A stretch of DNA of 64,000 nucleotides from Daejeonella sp. H1SJ63 (lineage in GTDB: Bacteria > Bacteroidota > Bacteroidia > Sphingobacteriales > Sphingobacteriaceae), in NCBI RefSeq assembly GCF_029360775.1, contig NZ_JARKMZ010000020.1, positions 62,001 to 126,000 on the forward strand. Direction: 5' to 3'. The notes under the pieces are model-generated. The model searched no databases and was not told where the DNA came from. It saw only the letters and a program-made list of their open reading frames with translations. Of the stretch, positions 9,786-19,102 are shown in pieces. The stretch's first letter is position 1. Each line of letters opens with the position of its first letter. The position numbers and the translations under genes are program-made.

Positions 9786-11603
9786 ATGAGAAAATTTATA
9801 TCTCTGACATTCTTATTTCTAATTTCATACAGTGTCCTTGCATCCGATATCTATATCCTGGAAGACAAAACCCTCAGGTTAAACCCCACACAGGTTCAGC
9901 AATTATTCAATGATGGTAAATTCAGGATTCTCCCAGAAAATCATTTCAATCCGGGATTTACAAAATCAGCTTTCTGGCTTGCAATCAAAGCAGATACCAA
10001 TAACCTCAACCAGAAACTCCTTATTGGAAATGCCCATATTAACCTGCTCCATTTTTTTATTTCAAATAGTTCGGGCTCTGTTCTCAAGTATACCACAGGT
10101 GATTACTTTCCTTTTAAGCAAAGACCGGCTAATCATCATCTCTTCGTTTTTCCTCTGGATGGAAAAACAGGAGACACCTACCTTCTGAGGGTTGATAAAC
10201 ATGGTGAATCACTTCAGTTATATGCTGAAGTTCTTCCTGATGAGCTTTTCCACCGGAAAGCCATGAATGAAAACCTTATTACCGGATTATTGTGGGGAAT
10301 AATTGCCCTGGTACTTGTTTTTGGATGTTTCCTTTTTATCACGGTCAGAGAAAAACTATATCTCTATTATGTTCTTTACATATTAACCGGAAGTTTATGG
10401 ATCATTGCAGATAAAGGCTATGGTTACCAATACCTCTGGCCTGATCTTCCCTACTTTGCAAGCCGGGCCAGACCGGTTTTCAACACACTGGCAACCATCA
10501 TGCTTTTACAATTTATGCAGGTGTTTATCGGACAGACTAAAGAAAGTCGCTTTTACAAACCAATATGGGTGGTAAAAGCTGTATCCCTGATTTTATCAAT
10601 TATATTCTTCTTACTCCCGGGTAATCTGCAGCCAAAATTTTTTATACTTCTGGAAATGCTGATTATTATAGGCCTCAGCACTCATATACTAATTGCATTG
10701 AGCCTGGCAGAAAAAATCCGTCAGAAAAACCCCCAGGCCTGGTATTATTTATTTTCAATATTTGCTTTGATTATCTTTTCGGTTGCTGAAATATTAGTTC
10801 ATAGCGGAGGCAACGGATCTGTGCTTAAGTATTTATCAAATTACGGAATACAAACAGGTCTGATCATTGAAGTTATCATTCTGAATTTCGGACTTGCAAA
10901 CAGATTTAATAATTACAAAAAGGAAAAGGAAATACTATTACTGGAGGTAAATAGAAAACAAAAAGAGTTAACTGAGCGTATAATAGAAACTCAGGAGCTG
11001 GAAAGAAAAAAAATTGCTGATCAGCTTCATGATGATATCGGTTCGATGCTTTCACTTGCCAGCTTGCAGGTGTCGTCGGTAATAGACAATATCAATAATG
11101 AATTATCTGTTTTTAAATTAAAAAAGGCCGGAGAAGTTCTGGATTCTGTATCTCAGACGGTGAGGAATATCAGCCATACGCTTACGCCTTTAGCTATAGA
11201 AAAATATGGTTTTAAGAATTCAATAACCGATCTGATCAAAGGAATTAATTCAACGGATAAAATAAAAGTTGAATATATAATTATTGGGTTCGATGCTATT
11301 GAAAAATCATTTTCGCCGATGCAAAATGACCTTTACAGAATAATAAAAGAATTACTCAATAACATAATAAAACACTCCGGAGCCAGTCATTGCCTTTTAC
11401 AGCTGGTTGAGGATGAAGATAGAATTTCAATAATAGTGGAAGATAATGGAATTGGAATGCCTGAGGAAGCAGGGATAAAAAATGGCATAGGACTGGCAAA
11501 CATCACTGCTAAAATTAACTATTTTCAGGGCTTTATTGAGATCTCCAAAAAGAAAGAGGGTGGTCTTATGATCATCATAGAAATACCTGTAAAAACTAAA
11601 TAA
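9786..11603 (+). CDS. 7TMR-DISM sensor histidine kinase (HisKA_3/NarX-type)
   Basis: 605 residues. Signal peptide (about 1-20), an extracytoplasmic 7TMR-DISMED2-type beta domain (about 22-155), seven membrane helices (about 165-375), a coiled linker (about 378-405), a HisKA_3 dimerisation box with His415 in ERKKIADQLHDDIGSML, and a HATPase_c domain with NNIIKHSGA, DNGIGMP and GIGLANI. Such sensors probably bind a carbohydrate-like or small ligand outside and autophosphorylate. The response regulator gene follows after two bases, so the two form a two-component system. The signal is not evident from neighbours. Confidence 0.93.
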   Translation: MRKFISLTFLFLISYSVLASDIYILEDKTLRLNPTQVQQLFNDGKFRILPENHFNPGFTKSAFWLAIKADTNNLNQKLLIGNAHINLLHFFISNSSGSVLKYTTGDYFPFKQRPANHHLFVFPLDGKTGDTYLLRVDKHGESLQLYAEVLPDELFHRKAMNENLITGLLWGIIALVLVFGCFLFITVREKLYLYYVLYILTGSLWIIADKGYGYQYLWPDLPYFASRARPVFNTLATIMLLQFMQVFIGQTKESRFYKPIWVVKAVSLILSIIFFLLPGNLQPKFFILLEMLIIIGLSTHILIALSLAEKIRQKNPQAWYYLFSIFALIIFSVAEILVHSGGNGSVLKYLSNYGIQTGLIIEVIILNFGLANRFNNYKKEKEILLLEVNRKQKELTERIIETQELERKKIADQLHDDIGSMLSLASLQVSSVIDNINNELSVFKLKKAGEVLDSVSQTVRNISHTLTPLAIEKYGFKNSITDLIKGINSTDKIKVEYIIIGFDAIEKSFSPMQNDLYRIIKELLNNIIKHSGASHCLLQLVEDEDRISIIVEDNGIGMPEEAGIKNGIGLANITAKINYFQGFIEISKKKEGGLMIIIEIPVKTK

Positions 11604-11605
11604 AA

Positions 11606-12241
11606 ATGCCGAAGCTGATTATTGCCGATGATCATCAATTATTGATTGAGGGTTTAATTTCAATACTATCTGAGCTTAATGATCTGGAAATCCTTGATCC
11701 GGTAAACAATGGTATTCAGTTAATCAACAGTTTGACCTTAACTCCGGCAAACATTGTTTTACTCGACCTGAACATGCCAAAGCTTGACGGCATTAAAACC
11801 CTTGCTGTATTAAGAAGGGATTTCCCGAATCTGAAAGTTGTTATCTTAACAAATTATGATCAGCCGCAGCTGATTGAAGAGATTAAAAAACTTGGAGCTC
11901 ATGGTTACCTGTTAAAAAACAGCCCATCCTACATTTTAAAAGATGCAATTGCCAAAGTACTGAAGGGAGAGCTTTATTTCGATGACAGTGTTCTATCTGA
12001 AAAAGATAACAGCCCATATTTTATCGATGATTTTATGAAAAAATACCAGCTTACCAAGCGTGAGGTGGAAATCATAAAAATGATCGCTAAAGAACTTACG
12101 AGTAAAGAAATTGGTGAAAGCCTGTTTATAAGTGAGTTTACTGTGAGCACTCACAGGAGAAATATCATGAAAAAACTGAACTCGAAAAATGTTGCAGGCC
12201 TCCTTAAATTTGCCCGTCAGCATGGTCTCGCAGATGCCTGA
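11606..12241 (+). CDS. NarL/FixJ-family response regulator with LuxR HTH
   Basis: 211 residues. Receiver domain (1-120) with acidic pocket ADDH, phosphoacceptor Asp54 in VLLDLNMPKLDG and the conserved Lys in YLLKN; C-terminal LuxR-type helix-turn-helix (about 148-205) with LTKREVEIIKMIAKELTSKE and STHRRNIMKKL. It is the cognate partner of the upstream HisKA_3 kinase; the pair are two bases apart. The kinase should phosphorylate Asp54 and trigger DNA binding; targets are unknown. Confidence 0.94.
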   Translation: MPKLIIADDHQLLIEGLISILSELNDLEILDPVNNGIQLINSLTLTPANIVLLDLNMPKLDGIKTLAVLRRDFPNLKVVILTNYDQPQLIEEIKKLGAHGYLLKNSPSYILKDAIAKVLKGELYFDDSVLSEKDNSPYFIDDFMKKYQLTKREVEIIKMIAKELTSKEIGESLFISEFTVSTHRRNIMKKLNSKNVAGLLKFARQHGLADA

Positions 12242-12242
12242 A

Positions 12243-12434
12243 CTATTCAGTCTTTCCTTTCAGGGTTTTCCTGTAACGCTGCAATAAAAACAGAAGCGGA
12301 GCACAAATCATTGAAAAAATGTAGAGCGGATGATCCGGCTTCAGTAATATCACAGAAGAGAGGCAAAAAACAATCAAAAATATCGTCAGCCAGATAAAAT
12401 AGATACTGAGTAGAAATCGCTTAAACACAGTCAT
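12243..12434 (-). CDS. Small two-helix membrane protein of unknown function
   Basis: 63 residues with two hydrophobic stretches (about 6-30 and 37-53) and a basic tail ending RYRKTLKGKTE. I do not recognise a family. Its start codon overlaps the stop of gldH (TAATG), typical of translational coupling, and it ends two bases from the convergent response-regulator gene, so it fills the space exactly. That arrangement is the main reason to call it real. Confidence 0.65.
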   Translation of the reverse strand: MTVFKRFLLSIYFIWLTIFLIVFCLSSVILLKPDHPLYIFSMICAPLLFLLQRYRKTLKGKTE

Positions 12435-12913
12435 TATTTAATGGCTTTTTCGACACGAATTCCGGCATCTGTTACATGATTCAGAGGATTATCACGCATA
12501 TTTTGTTCCAGTTCGATCATGTACTTACCCTTTACCGGGAATTTGTAGTTCTCTTTAATCATCAGCTGATAACTGTACATATTCCCCGAACCACTTCCCA
12601 GCCATTCGCCATCAGGTAAGGCCAGCTTAAACTCCTTACGTTCAGTAGTTTTTTTCCCATTCGGTTCAGTAATATGAATCAGCAGGAAAATATTTGAGTA
12701 CTTATAGTCTGAGGTATGCCGAAGGTTCAGATAAATATTATACGGAATTCCGGCTTCCTCAATATTCAATGGTACACGCACTTTCTCTGTATAACTCCAG
12801 TTACGCTTATCGAGTTCAAAGTTAGAATCAACAAGCGTCACAGAATCTCCGCAGGAAGTAAGAATACCTGCCAGAAATACTATTAACAAAAGGGGCCTTT
12901 TTAAAAGTTCCAT
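12434..12913 (-). CDS. gldH: Gliding motility lipoprotein GldH
   Basis: 159 residues with a lipoprotein signal (LAGILTSC). The rest matches the GldH family: FELDKRNWSY near the N-terminus, a beta-rich middle (IYLNLRHTSDYKYSNIFLLI) and GSGSGNMYSYQLMIKENYKFP followed by YMIELEQNMRDNPL. GldH is an inner-leaflet-facing or periplasmic lipoprotein needed for gliding and type IX secretion in Flavobacterium, but it is also found in non-gliding Bacteroidota. It follows ricT on the same strand with a five-base gap, and holB-ricT-gldH form an operon. Confidence 0.88.
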   Translation of the reverse strand: MELLKRPLLLIVFLAGILTSCGDSVTLVDSNFELDKRNWSYTEKVRVPLNIEEAGIPYNIYLNLRHTSDYKYSNIFLLIHITEPNGKKTTERKEFKLALPDGEWLGSGSGNMYSYQLMIKENYKFPVKGKYMIELEQNMRDNPLNHVTDAGIRVEKAIK

Positions 12914-12918
12914 TTAAA

Positions 12919-14280
12919 CTATTCTGCCGATGGCTTTTCGCGGTTGTTGTTATTACGGTTGTTTTTCTTTCGTCTGTTATTATTGCGGTTAGCCCCGGCC
13001 GGTTTTTCAGAACGCTCAACAGCAGGGGCTCCCGGGTTTACGGCAGGCTTATTTACCGGTGCAGGTTTGGGTCTGTTTTCAGCATTTATCTGAGTATTTC
13101 CACCTGCAGCTGCCTGAGGCCGGGCATTACCCTGTCCCTTTGGTTTATTACGGTTCTTACGATTATTCTTCTTATTCCTTCCCCCTTTATTATCCAGGCG
13201 TGTTAAACTATCCTGGCCTACAACATTCTCATAATCAAATACCTTAGGCGCCACCACCTTATCTGTTTCAGCAACTTCCTCTTTAAGATATTCAGGCTTG
13301 ATACCCTCTTTATTAAGCTTTTGAACCTCTTTTACACGTGCAATATCCACGGCAATCCAGTTCTCATCATTCGGATAGCTGAACCACATTAATTTCTTGA
13401 AAATATCTGTTTTCTGATGCCTTACAGTTCCGGTTGCAGTTTCTAAACGCTCTACATTATCCGGAATGTCCTTCAATGCATCCATATAGGTATCGAGCTC
13501 GTAATTCAGGCAGCATTTTAGTTTACCGCATTGTCCGGCAAGCTTCAGTGTATTCAATGAAAGATTCTGATATCTTGCGGCTGAAGTTGAAACCGTTTTG
13601 AAGTCTGTAAGCCAGGTTGAGCAGCAAAGTTCGCGCCCACAGGAACCAATTCCGCCTAAACGACTGGCTTCCTGACGCATACCAATCTGACGCATTTCGA
13701 TGCGGATACGGAACGTTTCGGCCATTTTTTTGATCAGCTCCCTGAAATCAACGCGCCCTTCTGCAGTATAATAAAAGGTAGCCTTCGTTCTGTCGCCCTG
13801 ATAATCCACATCACTCAGCTTCATAGCCAGCCCCAGTTCTTTGGCAAGAACCCTGGCTTTGTGCATTGTCTCAAATTCAAGCTCTTTGGCAAGCTTCCAT
13901 TTATCAACATCTGCTGGTGTAGCTTTACGATAGATCTTCTTAACAACATCATCGGTTCGTACGTGTCTTTTATTAAGCTGCATACGAACAAGCTCTCCGG
14001 TTAGGGAAACATGACCAATGTCATAGCCTCCGGTAGTGGTTTCAACCGCAACAAGCTCTCCGGCCTCGAGGTAAAGGTTTTCTGTATTGAGAAAGAATTC
14101 CTTTCTGGAACCCTTGAATTTTATTTCAATGATATTAAACGGCTTATAATTGGATGGCATATCCATATGCGACAGCCAATCATACACATCTAACTTGCTG
14201 CAGCCATTGGTAAGGCAAGAACCATTACTTTTGCAGCCGGCAGGCGCACATCCGCCTGTTGAACAACTTCCACAACCCAT
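12919..14280 (-). CDS. ricT: PSP1-domain protein (RicT/YaaT-like)
   Basis: 453 residues. A Cys-rich N-terminus (MGCGSCSTGGCAPAGC, further Cys at about 22 and 26), a PSP1 domain in the middle with KATFYYTAEGRVDFRELIKKMA, GGIGSCGRELCCSTWL and GQCGKLKCCLNYEL, and a low-complexity Asn/Lys/Arg-rich tail from about residue 360. In Bacillus, RicT with RicA and RicF forms an Fe-S complex that supports RNA processing and developmental switches. The Cys clusters fit Fe-S binding. The C-terminal basic tail is longer than in Bacillus and may bind RNA (inference). The gene starts just after holB. Confidence 0.85.
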   Translation of the reverse strand: MGCGSCSTGGCAPAGCKSNGSCLTNGCSKLDVYDWLSHMDMPSNYKPFNIIEIKFKGSRKEFFLNTENLYLEAGELVAVETTTGGYDIGHVSLTGELVRMQLNKRHVRTDDVVKKIYRKATPADVDKWKLAKELEFETMHKARVLAKELGLAMKLSDVDYQGDRTKATFYYTAEGRVDFRELIKKMAETFRIRIEMRQIGMRQEASRLGGIGSCGRELCCSTWLTDFKTVSTSAARYQNLSLNTLKLAGQCGKLKCCLNYELDTYMDALKDIPDNVERLETATGTVRHQKTDIFKKLMWFSYPNDENWIAVDIARVKEVQKLNKEGIKPEYLKEEVAETDKVVAPKVFDYENVVGQDSLTRLDNKGGRNKKNNRKNRNKPKGQGNARPQAAAGGNTQINAENRPKPAPVNKPAVNPGAPAVERSEKPAGANRNNNRRKKNNRNNNNREKPSAE

Positions 14281-14282
14281 AT

Positions 14283-15428
14283 CTAATTCAGTATATATTG
14301 AGTCCCCGCAGGGAGCGTATTAAACTTTAAAATTTTCACGAATTGTAAAGATACATCTAAAAATAAAATTTTAGGGTTCGCATTACGCTCAATATGATAA
14401 TGCGCCTTTTCCAATTCATTTACTATGGCCTCGGCTTTGGCCAGATCCATGTACCGGCTGAAGTTTTTGACAAAATCGAGTTCAGCCGACTGCAAATGTA
14501 CCAGCGACTCCATTCCTGAAAGTACCATAATGCATTCGCGGATAAGGTGAATCCCGTATCTGAGCAGGTTTTTCTGGTTTTCACGACCTAACTTTGAAGC
14601 TTCATCCACAAAAGTTACGATTTGCGCTCCTTTATCAGCAAAAGTCATTCTCATCCATGATGAAAAATGATGAAAATTATCGCTTTGTTCTTCTTTAAGA
14701 AAATTAAGTGCCGTTTGCAGGTTACCTTCACTAAGATAGGCAATTCTGGAAGCCTGAGTTTCAGGAAGATCTTTGGTATTCATCAGATAATCAATAATAT
14801 CCTGATTAGTCAGTGCCGGTATTTTAATCAGCTGAGTTCTTGACAAGATCGTATTCAATATCTGATCCTGATGGTTTGCAACAAGCAAAATCAGTGTCTT
14901 TTCAGCCGGCTCTTCAAGAGTTTTGAGCAATCTGTTCCCTTCATTTTTTAAATATTCAGGAAGCCAGATAATCATCGTTTTATACTCAGACTCAAATGCT
15001 TTTAACGATAATCTATGCAAAATATTCAGGCATTCGGCCTTATTGATATTAGGCTGTTTATTCTGGGCATCCAGGCGCGAACGCCATTCTTCCATATCAA
15101 AATAAGGATTGCTGATCACCAGATCACGCCACTCTTCAAGATCCGGCATAGAATCTTCTTTCTCGCCACCTCTGAAAAAAGGATATGAAAAATGAAGATC
15201 GGGATGAATCAGTTTATTGTATTTTCTGCAGGAGGCACACACACCACAGCTATCTGTTGTTTGGCGGTCAGTGCAGGAGATAAATTGAGCATAAGCAAGG
15301 GCAAGGGCAAAATTTCCGGAGCCTTCCGGACCAAGAAATAATTGTGCATGACTTACCCTGTTCTCAAAAACCGATTGTATCAATTGTTCTTTGATGGCTC
15401 TCTGACCTATAATCTCACGAAACAGCAT
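14283..15428 (-). CDS. holB: DNA polymerase III delta' subunit (clamp loader)
   Basis: 381 residues. AAA+ clamp-loader protein: GQRAIKEQL, FLGPEGSGNFALALAYA (degenerate P-loop, as usual for delta'), a four-Cys zinc site around residues 52-68 (SCTDRQTTDSCGVCASC) and the sensor segment NRLLKTLEEP. It opens the beta clamp together with delta and tau. First gene of the minus-strand operon with ricT and gldH. The start at 15428 is supported by a TTATTTTG box (7 of 8 to TAnnTTTG) ending four bases before the ATG. Confidence 0.92.
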   Translation of the reverse strand: MLFREIIGQRAIKEQLIQSVFENRVSHAQLFLGPEGSGNFALALAYAQFISCTDRQTTDSCGVCASCRKYNKLIHPDLHFSYPFFRGGEKEDSMPDLEEWRDLVISNPYFDMEEWRSRLDAQNKQPNINKAECLNILHRLSLKAFESEYKTMIIWLPEYLKNEGNRLLKTLEEPAEKTLILLVANHQDQILNTILSRTQLIKIPALTNQDIIDYLMNTKDLPETQASRIAYLSEGNLQTALNFLKEEQSDNFHHFSSWMRMTFADKGAQIVTFVDEASKLGRENQKNLLRYGIHLIRECIMVLSGMESLVHLQSAELDFVKNFSRYMDLAKAEAIVNELEKAHYHIERNANPKILFLDVSLQFVKILKFNTLPAGTQYILN

Positions 15429-15432
15429 GGTG

Positions 15433-15440
15433 CAAAATAA
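15433..15440 (-). promoter_or_regulatory. Probable -7 box (TTATTTTG) of holB operon
   Basis: One mismatch to TAnnTTTG, with the same four-base spacing to the start codon seen at several other genes in the window. Confidence 0.4.
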
Positions 15441-15545
15441 GAAAAAAGATGCTTACCCGGAATGTGTAATTATGGAGATGCCCGGAATATCCCGGATGTT
15501 CAGCTGATATAAAGCCGGCTATTGTTATTAAGGTTTAAAAAAACC

Positions 15546-15553
15546 TAATTTTG
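15546..15553 (+). promoter_or_regulatory. -7 box (TAATTTTG) of the PLP decarboxylase gene
   Basis: Exact TAnnTTTG match 22 bases before the TTG start at 15575. It leaves room for a short leader and makes the TTG start plausible. Confidence 0.5.
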
Positions 15554-15574
15554 GGATAACCAATTATATATCCC

Positions 15575-17005
15575 TTGAAATCTCTTATTACGTCACCATT
15601 AAATCTTTCCAAAAAGGAAATGCAGGACTTTGGGTATAAAGTCGTAGATGCAATTGTAGAACATTTTGATAATCAGGACCGAAAGCTTCCGGTATCGAAT
15701 ATTGCCAACCGAAAGGAAATCGATAGCTTGTTCTCAGAAGAAGCCCCCGAAAACCCAATGCCGGCAAATGAAGTTCTGAAATTTGTGCTGGACAATGTCA
15801 TGCCACACAGTAATATCATGAGTCATCCCAAAACCTATGCTTTCGTTCCGGGGCCCAGCAACTATATCAGCGTGATGTCTGATGCACTGGCAACCGGTTT
15901 CAATATTTTTGCCGGGGGCTGGATAGGATCTTCTGCAGCGGCAGGAATTGAGATCAGTACCCTGAACTGGCTGCTGAAACTTTTTGGTTTCCCTGTAAAA
16001 AAGGGAGGCGGAATATTTACCAGTGGTGGCTCTATGGCAAATCTAACTGCCCTGGCTACAGCAAGAAAAGTAAAATGTGGTGAGGATTTTTCCAGATCAG
16101 TGATCTATCTGTCAGATCAGGCACATTCATCAAATATCAAAGCAATCAATATTCTTGGTTTCAGAAAAGAACAGGTAAGAATTATTCCTACCGATATGGA
16201 ATTTAAGCTCTCCATCAATAAACTCAAGAATGCCATCGCCAAAGACAAACTGGAAGGACTGCAGCCCTTTTGTCTGATTGCATCATCAGGCACAACCAAT
16301 ACAGGAACGGTAGATCCTCTGGAAGACCTGGCTGCGATCTGCAAAAAAGAAAATATCTGGCTGCATGTTGACGGTGCGTTCGGCGCTGCTGTAATCTTAT
16401 CCAAACAGGGTAAGAAACTTCTTAAAGGCATTGAAAAAGCAGATTCAATAACAGTTGACCCTCATAAATGGTTATTCCAGCCTTACGAGATCGGCTGTTT
16501 GCTGGTACAAAATCATAAATGGTTAAGCGGAACATTTACCGAAAAACCGGTTTACCTGAGAGATATTGAGGGTAATGAATCAGAGATCAATTTTTATGAC
16601 CACGGAATTGAGCTGACCAGACATTTCAGAGCTTTGAAGTTTTACATGTCTGTAAAGACCTTTGGGCTTCAGGCTTTCAGAAAAGCAATTGATTACAACC
16701 TTGAGCTTGCCGAACAGGTTGAAGCCGAACTCAGAAAAAGTAAAAAATGGGAGGTTATCTCGCCGGCCACATTAGCCATCATAAACTTTAGGTATAATCC
16801 GGTAAACGAAAGTTTTACTGAAAACCAGCTGGATCAGATCAACCAGAAAATATCTGCCAGAATGATGGATTCGAGGGAAGCACTTTTAGTTACTACAATA
16901 CTTCAGGGTCAGGTAGTGCTGAGAATGTGTTTGATAAATCCACGAACTACCCTTGAGGATGTAAAAAGCACTCTGAACCTGTGTGAGAAATTCGCAGCAG
17001 AGTAA
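15575..17005 (+). CDS. PLP-dependent group II amino-acid decarboxylase family protein
   Basis: 476 residues in the aromatic-L-amino-acid decarboxylase/glutamate decarboxylase fold. Visible: N-terminal KKEMQDFGYKVVDAIVEHFDNQ, GGWIGSSAAAGIE, FTSGGSMANLTAL (phosphate-binding region), HVDGAFGAAVIL, and the PLP Schiff-base Lys298 in TVDPHKWLFQPYEIGCLLV. It would decarboxylate an amino acid; the substrate cannot be read from sequence. The frame has no ATG before codon 16, and the segment before it aligns with family members, so the TTG at 15575 is the likely start. Confidence 0.88.
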   Translation: MKSLITSPLNLSKKEMQDFGYKVVDAIVEHFDNQDRKLPVSNIANRKEIDSLFSEEAPENPMPANEVLKFVLDNVMPHSNIMSHPKTYAFVPGPSNYISVMSDALATGFNIFAGGWIGSSAAAGIEISTLNWLLKLFGFPVKKGGGIFTSGGSMANLTALATARKVKCGEDFSRSVIYLSDQAHSSNIKAINILGFRKEQVRIIPTDMEFKLSINKLKNAIAKDKLEGLQPFCLIASSGTTNTGTVDPLEDLAAICKKENIWLHVDGAFGAAVILSKQGKKLLKGIEKADSITVDPHKWLFQPYEIGCLLVQNHKWLSGTFTEKPVYLRDIEGNESEINFYDHGIELTRHFRALKFYMSVKTFGLQAFRKAIDYNLELAEQVEAELRKSKKWEVISPATLAIINFRYNPVNESFTENQLDQINQKISARMMDSREALLVTTILQGQVVLRMCLINPRTTLEDVKSTLNLCEKFAAE

Positions 17006-17060
17006 ATTGCTATGTTGAATTAAGCTTAATCATATATTTGCTGAATTAACCGAACGAAAC

Positions 17061-17480
17061 ATGCGTATTCTTGCTTTTGATTACGGAACGAAACGCATAG
17101 GCATTGCGGTAACCGACCCCCTGCAAATTATTGCAACCGGACTGGATACAATTCATCCCAAAGACATTATTGATTATCTGAAAAAATATCTTTTAAAAGA
17201 GCAGGTTGAACTTTTTGTGGTAGGCGAACCGAAACAAATGGATGGAACTGAGTCTCAGTCTGCTCCGCATATTAAGGGTTTCATCACCACATTAAAAAAG
17301 AACTTCCCTGAAATTCCGGTAGAGAGAATTGATGAGCGCTTTACTTCAAAAATGGCATCAGCGGTTGTAGCTCAAAGCGGTTTAAAAAAATCTGACCGCC
17401 GGGATAAAGCAAGACTGGATACAATCTCTGCCACAATCATTCTTCAGACCTATCTCGAAAAGAAAAGCCTGGGCTTGTAG
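17061..17480 (+). CDS. ruvX: Putative pre-16S rRNA nuclease / Holliday junction resolvase-like RuvX
   Basis: 139 residues, the usual length for the YqgF/RuvX family. RNase H-like fold with the first acidic site in MRILAFDYGTKRIGIAVTD, VGEPKQMDG, and ERIDERFTS followed by KARLDTISATIILQTYL. The E. coli homologue YqgF is linked to 16S rRNA 5'-end maturation. It stands between a decarboxylase and a methyltransferase with no obvious functional link. Confidence 0.94.
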   Translation: MRILAFDYGTKRIGIAVTDPLQIIATGLDTIHPKDIIDYLKKYLLKEQVELFVVGEPKQMDGTESQSAPHIKGFITTLKKNFPEIPVERIDERFTSKMASAVVAQSGLKKSDRRDKARLDTISATIILQTYLEKKSLGL

Positions 17481-17528
17481 TTAATTGAGGATAATACAGA
17501 GAAAAATAATCCAAAAACTCTAAATACC

Positions 17529-17536
17529 TATCTTTG
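17529..17536 (+). promoter_or_regulatory. -7 box (TATCTTTG) of the O-methyltransferase gene
   Basis: Exact TAnnTTTG match, four bases before the ATG at 17541. Predicts a leaderless message. Confidence 0.55.
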
Positions 17537-17540
17537 TTCC

Positions 17541-18179
17541 ATGGACCTACTAAGCCAAGAACTGACAAACTACCTTGAAAATTCCTGTGAACCGGAAAAC
17601 GATCTGCTAAAGCATATCAACCGGGAAACTCACCTGAAGGTTTCTATGCCCCGCATGCTTTCAGGTCATTATCAGGGCAGGGTCCTGAGCATGATCAGTA
17701 AAATGATCGGTCCGGAAAGAATACTCGAGATCGGAACATTTACCGGTTATGCAACACTTTGTCTGGCTGAAGGCCTGAGAGAAAATGGCCTGATTTATAC
17801 TATCGACATTAATGAAGAGCTGGAGGATATGGTCAGGACCTCATTCAGGAAATCAGGAATTGAAGATAAGATCATATACAGCATAGGTGATGCCGGGAAA
17901 ATCATCCCCGGATTGGCCGAAACCTTCGACCTTGTTTTTATAGATGCCGACAAAAAAAACAATGAGACTTATTACAATATGATCATTGATCAGGTAAGGC
18001 CGGGCGGAATTATCCTCGTAGATAATGTATTATGGAGCGGAAAAGTGCTTGATGATCAGAAAACCGATCAAAAAACATCATTTATTAATACATTCAATCA
18101 GTTTGTAAGTGCTGACCAAAGAGTTGAAAAACTAATCCTTCCTGTCAGGGATGGCTTATTTTTAATCAGAAAGAAATAA
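17541..18179 (+). CDS. SAM-dependent O-methyltransferase (COMT-like, class I)
   Basis: 212 residues, typical of the bacterial catechol-O-methyltransferase-like family. SAM site ILEIGTFTGYATLCLAEGL (about 56-74), TIDINEELEDM, GDAGKIIPGL, metal-binding FDLVFIDADKKNN and PGGIILVDNVLWSGKV. It uses a divalent metal and methylates a hydroxyl on a small aromatic or similar acceptor; the substrate is unknown. The downstream glucosaminidase gene begins five bases later, so they are likely co-transcribed. Confidence 0.92.
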   Translation: MDLLSQELTNYLENSCEPENDLLKHINRETHLKVSMPRMLSGHYQGRVLSMISKMIGPERILEIGTFTGYATLCLAEGLRENGLIYTIDINEELEDMVRTSFRKSGIEDKIIYSIGDAGKIIPGLAETFDLVFIDADKKNNETYYNMIIDQVRPGGIILVDNVLWSGKVLDDQKTDQKTSFINTFNQFVSADQRVEKLILPVRDGLFLIRKK

Positions 18180-18184
18180 TTTTA

Positions 18185-19048
18185 ATGAAAAGGAAACCTT
18201 GTCCAGTGAAATATATTCTCCTTTTTGTCACTTTGAGCATTTTTACAAGCTCATGCAGCCTGTTAAAAAAGGAGCGTTCAGCACCGCTTACCCAGACAGC
18301 TCCAAAGTCTCCGGTATCCAAACCTGCTGAAGGAGTAAAAACTGAGAGTGGAACATTGGGCAGTAGTCCGGCAGAAAATTACATTAACCGTTTCAAGAAT
18401 ATTGCCATCAGTGAAATGAACAGCGCCGGGATTCCGGCAAGTATTACACTGGCTCAGGGTATACTTGAATCAGGAAGCGGCAACAGTCGCCTGGCTCTGG
18501 AAGCCAATAATCATTTCGGAATAAAATGTACCCCTGACTGGAAAGGTGAGTCGATCAAACATGACGATGATCAGAAAGATGACTGTTTCAGAGTTTACAA
18601 ATCGCCCGAAGAATCGTTCAGAGACCATTCAGAATTTTTAAAACGCAAACGTTATGCTGCGTTATTTGAACTTGATAAAAATGATTACAAAGGATGGGCA
18701 GCAGGGCTTAAAGAGGCGGGATATGCAACCAATCCGCGTTATGCCGAATTACTGATCAATCTGATAGAGCGATATGGCCTTAACCATTTTGACCGGAAAG
18801 AAAACGAAAGAGAAAAAATCAAACGGGAGGATAAGGTTCTGACCGAAATAGCAGCTAACATTCCTCAGGAACAAAAACAGGAGATTGTAAAAAATCCGGT
18901 AGCTATGAAAATCTATGAAGCCAGATCAGGCGATACTCTGAGTTCGGTATCCAGACAATTCTCAATCAGTATAGATGATCTGAAAAAGATAAACGGACTT
19001 GCAAGCACGAATCTTATGCCCGGACAACTACTGATCGTTTCGAAATAA
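18185..19048 (+). CDS. Lipoprotein glucosaminidase (GH73) with LysM domain
   Basis: 287 residues. Lipoprotein signal (ILLFVTLSIFTSSC), a low-complexity Pro/Ser linker, a glucosaminidase domain (about 60-205) with the catalytic Glu in ITLAQGILESGSGNSRLA and NNHFGIKC, YKSPEESFRDHSEFL and GWAAGLKEAGYATNPRYA, and one C-terminal LysM (about 242-286, YEARSGDTLSSVSRQFSISIDDLKKINGL). It hydrolyses the MurNAc-GlcNAc backbone of peptidoglycan and binds the wall through LysM. It probably sits in an operon with the preceding methyltransferase. Confidence 0.93.
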   Translation: MKRKPCPVKYILLFVTLSIFTSSCSLLKKERSAPLTQTAPKSPVSKPAEGVKTESGTLGSSPAENYINRFKNIAISEMNSAGIPASITLAQGILESGSGNSRLALEANNHFGIKCTPDWKGESIKHDDDQKDDCFRVYKSPEESFRDHSEFLKRKRYAALFELDKNDYKGWAAGLKEAGYATNPRYAELLINLIERYGLNHFDRKENEREKIKREDKVLTEIAANIPQEQKQEIVKNPVAMKIYEARSGDTLSSVSRQFSISIDDLKKINGLASTNLMPGQLLIVSK

Positions 19049-19102
19049 GTTAAAATTGTTAAAATTTATTTTTCTTCTGCGCGAAACGCTTAGTTTTAAG
19101 AA